Assembly: GCF_004138205.1 (NCBI RefSeq)
Contig: NZ_RXNQ01000006.1
Coordinates: forward strand, 1 to 64,000
DNA length: 64,000 nucleotides
Direction: 5' to 3'
From: Pedobacter sp. SYP-B3415
GTDB taxonomy: Bacteria; Bacteroidota; Bacteroidia; Sphingobacteriales; Sphingobacteriaceae
Part shown: in pieces, positions 36,940-47,700 of the stretch
Layout of the letters: the number at the start of each line of letters is the position of its first letter
How positions within the stretch are numbered: position 1 is the first letter of the stretch
Made by a program: the position numbers and the translations under genes
The notes under the pieces: model-generated
What the model was told of the DNA's origin: nothing
The model's input: the letters and a program-made list of their open reading frames with translations, nothing else
Databases searched by the model: none

Positions 36940-39900
36940 ATGAATCTTCAAAATTTAAAAGGCGCCAAACCGGTGCCCGGATCGTTATTGCCCGTTCCTC
37001 CCGAGCGCGCAGACCCGAAAAAAGCTCTCAACAAACTTAAATTGCGAATGAAACTTACATTTGCGCTCCTCCTATTCTCGCTGTTGCAAGTTCAGGCTGC
37101 CAGCAAAGCTCAGGGAATAAATATCAACAGGCAACACACTGCACTTGAGGCGGTGTTTAAGGAAATCCGCAAACAAAGCGGCTATGATATTATCTATACA
37201 GGCAGCCTTCTGCGCAACCAGGGTCCTGTTACCGTACAGCTTCGCGATGCCACGCTCGCCCAGGCGCTTGACGAGACACTAAAAAGCACACAGCTTACCT
37301 ACACGCTCAGCGACCGTGCTATCGTGATCAGGCGAAAACCCCAGCGCATGCAGCCAGAAACTACAGTTGCGTTGCCGCAACAGGAGGTTTCCGGTACTGT
37401 TTACGATGAAAATAATACGCCGCTTCCGGGTGTTACGGTAAAAGAAGTCGGTACCAATAAGGTGGTTACGACAGACCAGGCCGGTAAATTCCGGATCACA
37501 GTTTCATCAGGCGCACAACTGGAATTCAGTTCTGTTGGTTACAAACGTCAGCGCTTGGCCGCCTCAGCCAATCTTTCTGCTATCTCTTTGCAGCCCGATG
37601 TATCTGACCTGAATGATGTAGTTGTTGTCGGGTATGGAACAATCGAAAAACGCGATCTGACCAGTGCTGTTTCAACGCTCAAACAAAAAGATTTTGTAGC
37701 CGGTGCGGTATCACCGCTGATTGCCATTCAGGGAAAGGTCCCCGGACTTAACGTGGCATCGACCAACGGAACAGATCCGAACGCCGGCCTGAGTTTACAG
37801 CTTCGCGGTGTAAACTCCATAAACGCAGCCCAGGGACCACTTGTCGTGATTGATGGTGTGCCAGGTGGTGATATCAACTCAGTGGTCAAAGAAGATATTG
37901 AATCGATCAACGTATTGCGTGATGCCTCGGCGGCCGCTATTTACGGTACCCGTGCATCTGGTGGCGTGATTCTGATCACCACCCGCAGGCCAAATAAAGG
38001 CAAAGCTCAGGTCTCACTTACATCTGAGTATTTTACGGAGACAATCAGGAAACGCCCCGAGGTACTTTCAGCAGAAGAGTTTCTGGCAAATGGTCTGGGT
38101 CAGGACCTTGGCGCACGCACAGACTGGTACAAAGAGGTTACAACAAAGAACCCTTTCAGCCACAGGCAGGTGCTGAACGTTACCGGTGGTTCGGAAGATG
38201 CAAATGCCTACTTTACCCTGTTTAAACGAGGTGCTGAAGGTATTTCTATAGGTTCCAAACGCGGCGAACTTGGTGGCCGCCTCAATACAAACTTCAAGTT
38301 TTTCGATGGTCGCGCAGAATTGAACACCAACATTACCTATAACCAGGTAGATGCCGAGTTCGGCAACAATGATGTTTTTAATATGTCTATGGTGTTAAAT
38401 CCTACCACGCCTGTTTACAAAGAGAGTGATGTAACCGGTTACAACGTTCTGGTTGGTGGTTATGACTATTGGAACCCGGTTGCAGAAGTGCGTCTGCGGA
38501 GCGATAAAAGACAGTATCGTTACCTCCTGGCTAATACTACGTTGAAAGTCAACATTACCAAAGACCTCTTTACATCGGCTACGCTGGGGGTGAAGAGCAA
38601 CAGTGAACATGGTGCATTTTACAGGTCAGCACAACACCGCGAATCCCGGCTGAATGGCGTAGACGGATATGCAAGCCAGAGTTATGGCAGAAGCGAAGAC
38701 CGTATTTTTGAATGGAGTGCGACTTTTAATAAACGTTTTGATAACCATAGCATCAACGCCGTTGGAGGTTACAGTTACCAGGACTTCAATGGTCAGGGTT
38801 TTTCAGCGAACAACTCAAATTTTCCCGTCGATGGTATCCGGGAACATGATATGGGCACTGGTACCTTCCTTGTCGATGGCCGTGCAGGCATCGGTTCCTA
38901 CAAAAATCCGTCGGTAAAGCTGGCCGCATTTTTTGGCAGGGTAAACTATTCCTTCATGGATCGTTACATCTTCACGGCAACGGTCAGGCATGAAGGCTCA
39001 TCGAAATTTGCTCCATCACGCCGCTGGGGAACCTTTCCAGGCTTATCCGCCGCATGGCGTGCTTCTGAAGAGCGTATCATAAAAGACCTGAATGTCTTTA
39101 GTGACCTGAAATTCCGCGGAGCTTATGGTGAAACCGGGAATGAGGGTTTCAATGCCAATGTCGCCACCCGGATGTACGGTGCAGACACCTGGTTCCTCGT
39201 TGATGGACGCTGGATCAGAACGTATGGTGTAATGCATAACCAAAACGCCGACATCCGCTGGGAAGTCAAGAAGGAACTGAATGTTGGTATGGACTTCGGT
39301 TTCTTTGGTCAACGCCTCTCCGGCAGGTTCGACTATTACAAGAGACGTGTCGAAAACATGATTTACGACATATCCGTATCGCAGCCTCCTGCCATTCATG
39401 ACAAAACCACTGTAAACATTGGAAGTCTTGAAAATCACGGCTATGAACTGGAACTGAACTATAACGTTGTTAAAAAGGATAACTTTAGCTACAGCACCAC
39501 GCTCGTTGCGGCGCACAACCGCAGTGTGCTTAAAACGCTGTCTGGTAACCTTACATTTGCTGACCGTAAAGGCTTCCCTGCACCGGGCAGTCCCGGCGAC
39601 GCTGTCAGACTCTATCCTGGTCAGGATATCGGCAGGTTCTTTATCTGGCAATTTGCAGGCTTCACACCAGAAGGAAAATGGATGCTTTACGACAAAGACG
39701 GAGTTCCGTTTGATGTTTCCAAGCGTAACAAAACGCTGGCCGACAAACGTTTCATCGGAAATGCCATTCCCAAGGTCCAGCTGTCCTGGAATCATAACTT
39801 CAACTACAAAAACTGGGATGCCAGTATTTATATGCGAAGCTGGCTCGGTTACGACGTATTTAACATGATCAACATGTACTACAGTCTGCCGAATGTGAAA

Positions 39901-40218
39901 GGGCAGAATGTCCTGCGCCGTGCATTTGATGAACACAGAAACATTACCGGCGAGAAGGAACTGAGCGATTACTGGCTGGAGAAGGGCGATTTTCTTAAAC
40001 TGGACGCCCTTAGTATCGGCTACACCTTTAATCAGAAGCTGATTAAACCGGTCAGGACACTGAGGCTTTACGCCGCCGGTCGCGATCTGTTCGTGCTGAC
40101 CAAATATACCGGGCTTGATCCCGAGGTAAACATCAATGGCCTGGATCCGGGATTTGAAGAACGCAATACGTATCCAAAAACCAGGACATTTAATTTAGGC
40201 TTACAAGCAACATTCTAA
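36940..40218 (+). CDS. STN-containing SusC/RagA TonB-linked transporter, locus 3 (1092 aa)
   Basis: The signal peptide lies after a polar extension (RMKLTFALLLFSLLQVQAASKAQ, ~residues 35-58). The STN domain (TALEAVFKEIRKQSGYDIIYTGSLL, ~66-125) is the part that contacts the FecR anti-sigma. A carboxypeptidase-like domain (SGTVYDENNTPLPGVTVKE, ~150-225), TonB box LNDVVVVGYGT, plug (~230-350) and barrel to the end follow. It imports an unknown ligand and signals to the FecI/FecR pair upstream, so expression should rise with the ligand. It is followed directly by SusD-3. Confidence 0.94.
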   Translation: MNLQNLKGAKPVPGSLLPVPPERADPKKALNKLKLRMKLTFALLLFSLLQVQAASKAQGININRQHTALEAVFKEIRKQSGYDIIYTGSLLRNQGPVTVQLRDATLAQALDETLKSTQLTYTLSDRAIVIRRKPQRMQPETTVALPQQEVSGTVYDENNTPLPGVTVKEVGTNKVVTTDQAGKFRITVSSGAQLEFSSVGYKRQRLAASANLSAISLQPDVSDLNDVVVVGYGTIEKRDLTSAVSTLKQKDFVAGAVSPLIAIQGKVPGLNVASTNGTDPNAGLSLQLRGVNSINAAQGPLVVIDGVPGGDINSVVKEDIESINVLRDASAAAIYGTRASGGVILITTRRPNKGKAQVSLTSEYFTETIRKRPEVLSAEEFLANGLGQDLGARTDWYKEVTTKNPFSHRQVLNVTGGSEDANAYFTLFKRGAEGISIGSKRGELGGRLNTNFKFFDGRAELNTNITYNQVDAEFGNNDVFNMSMVLNPTTPVYKESDVTGYNVLVGGYDYWNPVAEVRLRSDKRQYRYLLANTTLKVNITKDLFTSATLGVKSNSEHGAFYRSAQHRESRLNGVDGYASQSYGRSEDRIFEWSATFNKRFDNHSINAVGGYSYQDFNGQGFSANNSNFPVDGIREHDMGTGTFLVDGRAGIGSYKNPSVKLAAFFGRVNYSFMDRYIFTATVRHEGSSKFAPSRRWGTFPGLSAAWRASEERIIKDLNVFSDLKFRGAYGETGNEGFNANVATRMYGADTWFLVDGRWIRTYGVMHNQNADIRWEVKKELNVGMDFGFFGQRLSGRFDYYKRRVENMIYDISVSQPPAIHDKTTVNIGSLENHGYELELNYNVVKKDNFSYSTTLVAAHNRSVLKTLSGNLTFADRKGFPAPGSPGDAVRLYPGQDIGRFFIWQFAGFTPEGKWMLYDKDGVPFDVSKRNKTLADKRFIGNAIPKVQLSWNHNFNYKNWDASIYMRSWLGYDVFNMINMYYSLPNVKGQNVLRRAFDEHRNITGEKELSDYWLEKGDFLKLDALSIGYTFNQKLIKPVRTLRLYAAGRDLFVLTKYTGLDPEVNINGLDPGFEERNTYPKTRTFNLGLQATF

Positions 40219-40229
40219 TGATCACGGAG

Positions 40230-41906
40230 ATGAAAAAAATTATTTACCTGCTGGCCGCATTCCTGCTCATTGTTCAGGGCGGCTGTACAAAGTTAGATCA
40301 GGAATTTTATAGCCAGGTAACGCCTGAGACTTTCTTTCAAAGTAAAAAAGACGTCCTCGCTGCTTTGAACCGGCCATTTACGCATGCCCGTTGGTATATG
40401 GGCTCAGACCGCTGGAAACTTCAGGAGGTTACTGCCGATGCTTTTGCCATTACAACAAAAGGGCGGCATTGGTACAATGGCGGTGAAAACGAACGCTACC
40501 ATTACCACCGCTGGACCGCCGACGAAAACTGGATCTGGGAAACATGGCGCGGAACGCTGATGGGAATCTCACTGGCCCTGGATGCAAAAAACGACCTTAG
40601 TAAACTCGACTACAGTCGCTTCGCCCTTACACCGGCAGACAGGGACGCGCATGTAAGCCAACTGAACACCCTTGTTGCATACTTTTACCTGCGGGGGCTC
40701 GATTTCTTTGGCGGCCTGCCTGTATTTGAATCGCTTGATCAGGGTGCGCTGCCGCGCAGTACCGATCAGCAAGTGTTCGATCATATAGAACGGCTCCTGA
40801 AAGATGCCATGACCAAACTGCCAGCCAAGACTGCCGGTCAGCGCGAAGAAGGGGTGCTGAAAAAAGCAGCTGCTGCGGCCATGCTGGCGCAACTTTATTT
40901 CAATGCTGAAGCTTATATCCGCAAGCCGATGTTCAACGAGTGTCAGCAACTCTGCCGGGATATTGTAGACGGAAAATATGGGGCCTATAGCCTCGATGCT
41001 ACCTGGAACGGTCCGCATGGTTTCAGAAATGATATTTCGCCTGAAATTATCTGGTCGATACCTTCAGAATTCAATAAACTTCAATACGACTGGTTTTTTG
41101 CAGATTTCTACCATTACAATACCAGACAGTTTCTGGATACTGATATGGGCGCGAACAATGGTCTTCATCTTACACCATCAAGAGCGCCCGACGGCACCCT
41201 GTATACAACCAGGCTTGGTGTCCCTTTTGAAAAATTTGCCGCTACAGACCTTCGCAAAAAAGTGTTCCGCTATCAGGGAAGCGGCAATTATGAAGGTATG
41301 TTCATCTTTGGCCCGATGCTGACCCGCGCCGGCGCGCCGATTACTGGTGGCGAAGAATACAATGGGCAGCCACTCGTTTTCCGCGACCAGGTGGCTCGGT
41401 TCTCTGAAGTGGGGCCCGGAAAAAAATATGCAAGTATAGCCGACCTTCCATCCAAGATGTCTGAAGGCGAAGAGAATACCGGTGTACGCCTTGTAAAAGT
41501 TCCAATTCCACCGCTCTCAGAAAATACACTGCGCTGGGGTGCCGATATGCCGGTAATCCGGCTGGCAGAAATTTACTATATGCTTGCTGAATGCCAGTGG
41601 CGCAATGGCGACGCTGCTTCGGCCGTAACGCTCATCAACGCAGTAAGAAAACGGAACTTTACCGGTGGTGCAGATCCAAATCCGGCAACCGTTGCCAATC
41701 TGGATGCTTACCGCATGCTCGATGAGTGGCTGGTTGAGTTTCTGGGCGAGGGAAGAAGGCGCACCGACCTGATCCGCTTCAAAAAATTCACAACCGAAAC
41801 CTGGTGGGATCATGTTGCTTCTGCAGGTGATCACCTTAACCGTTTTCCGGTGCCAAACCGGGCTATTTCAGGAAATAATAGCCTGAAACAGAATCCGGGT
41901 TATTAA
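40230..41906 (+). CDS. RagB/SusD family lipoprotein, locus 3 (558 aa)
   Basis: Lipoprotein signal MKKIIYLLAAFLLIVQGGC, then TKLDQEFYSQVTPETFFQSKKDVLAALNRPF, the usual SusD N-terminus. FYLRGLDFFGGLPVFESLDQG (~residues 152-172) and MPVIRLAEIYYMLAECQWRNGDAASAV (~443) with LDEWLVEFLGEGRRRTDLIRF (~500) are conserved SusD repeats. An ATG at 40218 overlaps the SusC stop (TAATG) and would add four residues. Either start gives coupled expression. It caps SusC-3. Confidence 0.93.
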   Translation: MKKIIYLLAAFLLIVQGGCTKLDQEFYSQVTPETFFQSKKDVLAALNRPFTHARWYMGSDRWKLQEVTADAFAITTKGRHWYNGGENERYHYHRWTADENWIWETWRGTLMGISLALDAKNDLSKLDYSRFALTPADRDAHVSQLNTLVAYFYLRGLDFFGGLPVFESLDQGALPRSTDQQVFDHIERLLKDAMTKLPAKTAGQREEGVLKKAAAAAMLAQLYFNAEAYIRKPMFNECQQLCRDIVDGKYGAYSLDATWNGPHGFRNDISPEIIWSIPSEFNKLQYDWFFADFYHYNTRQFLDTDMGANNGLHLTPSRAPDGTLYTTRLGVPFEKFAATDLRKKVFRYQGSGNYEGMFIFGPMLTRAGAPITGGEEYNGQPLVFRDQVARFSEVGPGKKYASIADLPSKMSEGEENTGVRLVKVPIPPLSENTLRWGADMPVIRLAEIYYMLAECQWRNGDAASAVTLINAVRKRNFTGGADPNPATVANLDAYRMLDEWLVEFLGEGRRRTDLIRFKKFTTETWWDHVASAGDHLNRFPVPNRAISGNNSLKQNPGY

Positions 41907-41947
41907 AATATAAACGCTCCGGGCGTTTTTGTTAGCTGGGTTGTAGA

Positions 41948-41983
41948 CGACAGGGTGCCTTTTTGGTGCCCTGTCGCTTTTTT
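41948..41983 (+). terminator. Terminator after SusD-3
   Basis: CGACAGGG pairs with CCCTGTCG around a short wobble-paired extension, then six T. A smaller AACGC/GCGTT hairpin with T run lies just before it. Confidence 0.85.
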
Positions 41984-42063
41984 ACAAGATTTTCTTTCAT
42001 CCCTTTTTTATGTTTGAATGTGTTCGAATCGGCTATTCCCCGATCCGGCTAACGCAAATCGCT

Positions 42064-42862
42064 ATGAGAAAAATCCTCCCTCTGTCTGCTGCGCTACTCC
42101 TGTCCACGTTCATTACGTTTGGCCAGGCGAATCCAGGTATTGCCGACCGCATCCGGCAGGCAGAGCTGAGCAGCTCGCAGATTCCCTGGATCGCACATTA
42201 TCTTACGGATGTTTCCGGACCCCGTCTTACGGGATCTTCCGGTTATATGAAAGCAGCAGAATGGGCGGTTGCAACGCTGAAACATTGGGGCTTGACACGG
42301 GCAGGACTTGAACCCTGGGGAACGTTTGGATTCACTCGGGCTTAAACCACGGCGCACGATCCGTCTGGCGCTTTGGGACGGGGAAGAACAGGGCGTTTAT
42401 GGTTCTTACTTATATGTACAGAACCATTTTATGGATAAGCAATTTAACATCAGGCCTGAGCAAAAAAAGATTTCAGCGTACTTCAACCTGGACAATGGCA
42501 GTGGCAGGATCAGAGGAATCTACGCTCAGAGCAACGCGCAGGTCAAACCCATTTTCGAGCGCTGGCTCAAACCTTTTCATGATCTGGGAGCAACTCATGT
42601 AACAATCGCCAACACGGGCTCCACAGATCACTTGTCTTTCGACTGGGCGGGAATTCCGGGTTTCCAGTTTATCCAGGATCCGCTCGACTATGAAAGCAGA
42701 TCGCACCATAGCAATCTTGACAACTATGAACACCTGCAGATTGAAGACCTGAAACAGGCTGCAATAGTTGTGGCATCTTTTGTTTACGAGGCCGCCATGA
42801 CAGACAAGATGCTGCCCAGAAAACCTTTGCAGAAAAAAAACTTTCTGTTTGAGGGCTTTTGA
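42064..42862 (+). pseudogene. M28 zinc peptidase gene with internal deletion
   Basis: The N-terminus is intact: signal peptide MRKILPLSAALLLSTFITFG and the start of an M28 peptidase (IAHYLTDVSGPRLTGSSGYMKAAEWAVATL, ending LEPWGTFG). Then the frame stops. Another frame opens at [48 protein letters not shown] and runs to the usual C-terminus ([10 protein letters not shown]). From family memory (~520 residues), about 250 residues between GTFG and the RxLxxLG block are missing, including the GHxD and N-D-D zinc-ligand region. The catalytic Glu pair (DGEEQG) and the last His remain. It looks like one deletion with a frame change at 42318-42335. It lies directly after SusCD-3, whose peptidase it presumably was. 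Confidence 0.85.
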
Positions 42863-42871
42863 TACCTGCGG

Positions 42872-43324
42872 TTATGTGCCCAGGCGTTTGTAGACTTCCA
42901 CGATCTGCCGGTCAATACCCAGGCTGTCAATTTTTTCGGTTCCGGTCTGGATCAGGCTGTCTGATGTAAGCCGGATCTTGAAATCAAATTGATGACCTTC
43001 CCAGTCGCGGGCAGTACAGTAGTCAAGCTTTTCGCTATAGTCGCTGCCCTTAAGCGTATAGGTTCCGCCCCCTGCATCAAATATCGCTGCGGTGCCTTTT
43101 CCTTTCAATTTGTCGTGTCGGAAAAATGAAAAATGTGTAGCATTGATCACCTTGATCATTTCCTGACCGGCTACAGGAAATGAGGTCACGGTGTCTTTGC
43201 CGGTTATGGTTTTTGCTGAAAGCAACTGCCATGTACCTTCGAGTTTGCCGGCTTTTTCAGATTTGGACTTGCAGGCTGCTAATGCCAGGAAAGACAGGAG
43301 CAACATTGAGAGATTTTTTTTCAT
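42872..43324 (-). CDS. Lipocalin-like lipoprotein (150 aa)
   Basis: Lipoprotein signal MKKNLSMLLLSFLALAAC, then a beta-rich domain beginning KLEGTWQLLSAKTITG (~residues 28-43), typical of lipocalin-like Bacteroidota proteins (GTW motif in the first strand). AGGGTYTLKGSDYSEKLDYC and HQFDFKIRLTSDSLIQTGTE are further strands. It ends with a conserved-looking EVYKRL. The protein is periplasmic or on the outer membrane; the ligand is unknown. It converges with the M28 pseudogene, nine bases apart. Confidence 0.75.
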   Translation of the reverse strand: MKKNLSMLLLSFLALAACKSKSEKAGKLEGTWQLLSAKTITGKDTVTSFPVAGQEMIKVINATHFSFFRHDKLKGKGTAAIFDAGGGTYTLKGSDYSEKLDYCTARDWEGHQFDFKIRLTSDSLIQTGTEKIDSLGIDRQIVEVYKRLGT

Positions 43325-43448
43325 CTGGTTAGAAATCTGGTAAGGTTTTGTCCTCTAATATAAATGATTAGGTGAATTTCCTGATGGCTTTCTGCAGATT
43401 CAACCGCGGGCTGCAAACATTATACATCAAACCGTGTTCTATGGCAGT

Positions 43449-44549
43449 ATGCGAAAACTTCAGCGCAGTGTTTATGTGCTGCTTCTCCTTTTTCTTGCCT
43501 TCGGCGGATTGTATTTTGCCAAGCCGTTCCTCGTGCCGCTGGCGCTCGCGGCCGTATTTTCAATGTTGTTTATCAGGCTTTGTAATTGGTTTGAGCGTAA
43601 AGGACTGAGTCGTGGTGTCTCAGCTTTCTTCTGTCTGCTGATTTTTGTGCTCGCTGCCTGTGTTGTGGCCGGTTTGCTGTATTGGCAGTTGGGGAGTCTG
43701 ACTGAAAACATCGACGGCATGAAAAAAAGGTTGACCGAAATGCTTGGGCGGGCGCGGGAATGGGTAAACAGCAAGGCCGGCATCAGTTACGGGCAGCAGC
43801 AGAAACTGATAAAAGAAGGTAACGGACAGGCAGGAAACATGCTGGCCGGTTTTGCAGGTGGTTTATTCAGTGTTGGTGTGAATACGGTTTTGGTACTGGT
43901 GTATATGTATTTGTGTCTTTTCTATCGATCGCATATCAAACAGTTCATTCTCAAGCTTGTTCCTGATGATCAGGAAACCAAAACACGCGAAATTGTTCAT
44001 GAGGCCGGTCGCGTTGCGCAGCGTTATCTGAGCGGGCTCGGTGCCATGATCGGTATGTTGTGGGTCCTGTATGGTATAGGCTTCAGCATTGCGGGCGTAG
44101 AAAGCGCGTTGTTTTTCGCCGTGTTATGTGGTTTGCTTGAGATCGTTCCCTTTGTCGGTAACCTTGCAGGAAATACGATCACTGTTCTGGCTGTGATCGG
44201 GCAGGGCGGCGATACAACGATGATCCTCTCTGTGATCGGCGTTTATTTCGTAGTTCAGTTCCTGCAGACATACATTCTCGAACCGCTTATAGTAGGAGAG
44301 CAGGTGAATATCAACCCCCTGTTCACCATCATGGGTATCGTACTGGGCGAGGCAGTCTGGGGCGTTGCAGGTATGATTCTCGCAATTCCGCTGCTCGGCA
44401 TACTGAAAATTGTTTGCGACCGCGTGCCTGCCCTGAAACCGTATGGATTTCTGATTGGTCCGGAAAAACCCTGGAAAAGAAACGACGGCTTGCTGAAAAA
44501 GATAACAAAGCTGTTTCGCAAAAGCGAAAAAGAGGAACCAGCAGCCTGA
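43449..44549 (+). CDS. AI-2E family transporter (366 aa)
   Basis: About seven or eight membrane helices with the family pattern: YFAKPFLVPLALAAVFSMLF near the N-terminus, a periplasmic stretch (~residues 85-130), then YRSHIKQFILKLVPDDQ, RYLSGLGAMIGMLW, ALFFAVLCGLLEIVPFVGNLAG and LEPLIVGEQVNINPLFTIMGIVLGEAVWGVAGMILAIPLLGIL. The last block is the best-conserved part of AI-2E/TqsA/PerM-like permeases. The name is historic; many members export other compounds or Na+. A GTG at 43434 would add five residues. Confidence 0.9.
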   Translation: MRKLQRSVYVLLLLFLAFGGLYFAKPFLVPLALAAVFSMLFIRLCNWFERKGLSRGVSAFFCLLIFVLAACVVAGLLYWQLGSLTENIDGMKKRLTEMLGRAREWVNSKAGISYGQQQKLIKEGNGQAGNMLAGFAGGLFSVGVNTVLVLVYMYLCLFYRSHIKQFILKLVPDDQETKTREIVHEAGRVAQRYLSGLGAMIGMLWVLYGIGFSIAGVESALFFAVLCGLLEIVPFVGNLAGNTITVLAVIGQGGDTTMILSVIGVYFVVQFLQTYILEPLIVGEQVNINPLFTIMGIVLGEAVWGVAGMILAIPLLGILKIVCDRVPALKPYGFLIGPEKPWKRNDGLLKKITKLFRKSEKEEPAA

Positions 44550-44674
44550 TTATTCCGGGATCTGCAGGTTAAATCAGTCTGCAATAGCTGTCCGGGTATA
44601 AACAAGGTATGCGCCAGGGGAAGCAAATGCAGCGGAAGTGGCCGGACGCATGGGTAGTTTTACAGTCTGGTATA

Positions 44675-44701
44675 TAAAAGCCGGGAACGCGGTTCCCGGC
44701 T
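44675..44701 (-). terminator. Terminator after the DUF3857 gene
   Basis: Ten-base arms AGCCGGGAAC and GTTCCCGGCT around GCG, followed on the minus strand by TTTTATAT. Located 16 bases beyond the stop codon. Confidence 0.8.
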
Positions 44702-44716
44702 CTGGCCCGTCAAATA

Positions 44717-47700
44717 TTATTTCATAGCGAGCTGCTGCTCATCTGATGCAGCAACTTGTTTGTAAAAGGCCTGAAAGTCTTCGATGCGATCGGCAGGGAC
44801 GACATCTTTTTTCAATTCGAACTTTCGCTTCAACACCAGCTTGTTTCCCTGCAGACTGCTCTCAAGGGAAAAGTTCGCGAAGTCAGAGTCAAGCCTGAGC
44901 GTTTTTGGCACCTCGACGATTGCTTTGCCTGCCGGCAGTTCAAGTACCAGCTCTTCTTCGAACGCATCTACAGCAAACAGTTGTGTCAGGTCTACGCCAA
45001 ACTTACGCGGTGCAACGATCTGCAGGTTCTGCGCTTTGATCTTGTTTGACCATGGAATGGAGAATATGGACATGCCGGCTACAGGTTTGCTAACATTGAT
45101 GAGCTTATAGCTGGTTTCAGTTCCGACTGTATCGGCGTTAACACCCCGCGTCTTAAGGTTCACAAATTTCAAAGACATTACATCATTTTCAGGGTAACTG
45201 GTACTCAGTTCTTCCTTCATTTTCTTAACCTGGTCTGCAGGGCTCAGGTCGCCATACACGCTTTTAAGATAACTGGATATGGAGCCGGTGTTCCAATTTT
45301 TTTCAGAGATGATCATATCGTTGTTTTCAAGCTTAACGGCAGATTTGTGCCACATCACATTCCGGCCGCGAAGTGATGGATTAAAGCTGATCAGGCCTTT
45401 GCTGCCGCCATTAATTTCGAGCACATTAGAGCCCAAAAAAGTGTTGCTGAAGGTGTTGAAGGGCAGGCTTCCGGATGTCAGTTCTACCCAGTATTCTTTG
45501 CCGTTTACCGTAGCTTTTGCAATGCAGTGATTAAATTCGATGCTTGGCAGGAGCAGGGTTTTCTGTCCGCGGTCGCGTGTATTGGCCAGCGCAAGCGACG
45601 CCTCTATTCCTGCTTCTTTGCAAAGCGTGACAAAGAGAGTCGAAACATCTTTGCAGTCGCCAATGCGGGTGTTGAGAACGGCCGAAGGGTTCTGTGGCAC
45701 GATGCCGCTTTGCCTGAAGGATACTGAGCTGTACGTAATGTTGCTGGTGATATAATCATAGATCATTCTGATTTTTGTTTCTGGATTCAGGTTGGTTTTG
45801 CCAGCAAACAGTTCCCGAATCACCTTTCGCACTTCATAACTGCTATGCGCCTTGGCAGATGCGATGTTCTCATACCAGTCTGCCACAAATTTCCAGTCAG
45901 GAATGGTAGACAGGTAAAGCATATTGGTTACGTCATCCATGGGCGGCATCTTGTCTTCGTAACGTAGTGCCTGCTGCCCGGATTTTTTCCATACATACAG
46001 GTCAAACTCATCTTTCTCGGTTTTTGATGGCTTAATATCTTCCTGCGAGAAGGCATATTTAAATGGCTTTGCACGGTGAATCAGTAGCGAGTATTTCAGA
46101 TTCATATTAAGGGCACCATCGCTGAAATAGAACGAATCCCAGACATGTGATGATAAAGATCCTACATGGTAGCTATTCAGTTTGTACCTGATGTTTATGA
46201 AGTCACCTACTTCGAGGTTGGTAAAAACGATTTGGTTCTCATCGGTTTCTGCCGGAACCTTCGTGCCGTTGGCTTTGATTACTTCTGCAGTCTCGATGTA
46301 AAGGTTCTGATCGTTATTGAAGCCGATCGAATACTCTTTAAGGCTCTCGAGACCGGTCTGGGTAAGTACCCTCGCGGTATAAAAATGTCGCTCCTGCGAT
46401 CCCCCGTTTTCGTATACAACACGCTGCACTTCGCTGTTCAAGACAACAAATTGCTCGTCCGGATGCTCGTTTTTCGTTGGTGCCTTAGCAATCAGCGCGG
46501 CAACATCGGGTTTGTCAAAATAATCGAAGACAGATTTTTTCTTCTGGAGCTCCCGTAACGCTGCAACTGATTCATACGCATTGGGATGCAATTGCAGGCT
46601 TTGCTGATAGGCAGCAATGCTTTTGGCTTCCTGTTTCATCGTTTGATAGAGCAGCCCGAGCTTTTCATAAATGTTTGAACTGTTTGGATCGATTTCCAAT
46701 GCTTTTAGATAGAGCCTCTCGGCATCCGCGTAGCGCTGCATGACATAATAAACCTGAGCAAGATCAATGTAAACGCTATAACCTATCGGGTCATCTTGCA
46801 ACTCCCTGATGTAAAGATTAAGACCTGTTTCGTGGTCCCCTTTTTCCATAAACAGTTTTGCAACATACTTGAGGGAGTTATAATCGTTATTCTCGTCAAC
46901 ATATTTTTTCAATACCTCAAGGGCTTTGGGGTTCTGTTTTACCTGCGATTCGATAATATACTTGAGGTTGACTACCGTGGGTGTTCGATGGTATTCAGGA
47001 TATACTTTTTCAACCAGGGCTATCACTTCTTCCTGCTTTTTTTCCTGGCCGAGCAACGTCAGGGTTTTTAAGAGTACATTTTCAGTACTGCCGTAAATCT
47101 TTTCAAGCTTGGGAATAATGGCCCGGGCCTGATCAAAATTCTTTTGTTGCAACTGCTCGTTAAATTCCAGTTCTAATGCCATGCTGCAGCCCGGATCGTG
47201 CATCCTGATCGATTCTTTCAGCGTTTCGACCCCCGTCTGATTGCCAACTTTTGAAAACAGCGTGATCATCATCATATGCAGATAGGTGCTTTTTGGAAAA
47301 CGTTGAGTAAGGTTTTCAAGCAATTCGCGCGCTTCCGAGACGTAACCCAGATGAAGGTAAAGCTTTGCTACGATCAACTGGTTGAAATAACTTTGAGGCT
47401 GGCTCTTCAATGCCGACTGTGCTGCCGCAAAACCCGGTGCGGGAAGTGTTGGCTGCACGGGACCTGTTGACTTTTGATAGGGCTTTGGTACTGCACTGCC
47501 CTGCAGACCTGATAACGGATTTCCATGATTGTCGGTAAGCCGCAGCATGAAATTAGATCTTCCGGCATAACTTTCTCCGATCTGCACGAGAATGCGGTTG
47601 GTTCCCGCATTTAATTTAACAGCAGCAACGTAGGCATCCAGGTCGTTATTTCGTTCCTCAGATTCAGTGATAACCAACTGATCATTCACCCAGACCTTTG

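Noticed and set aside
39043..39936. 297-codon open frame on the minus strand inside SusC-3
   Set aside because: It lies wholly within a well-supported SusC gene and has no recognisable motif.
41926..41983. Two hairpins after SusD-3 as a riboswitch
   Set aside because: They are simple stems with T runs placed after a stop codon, typical of terminators.
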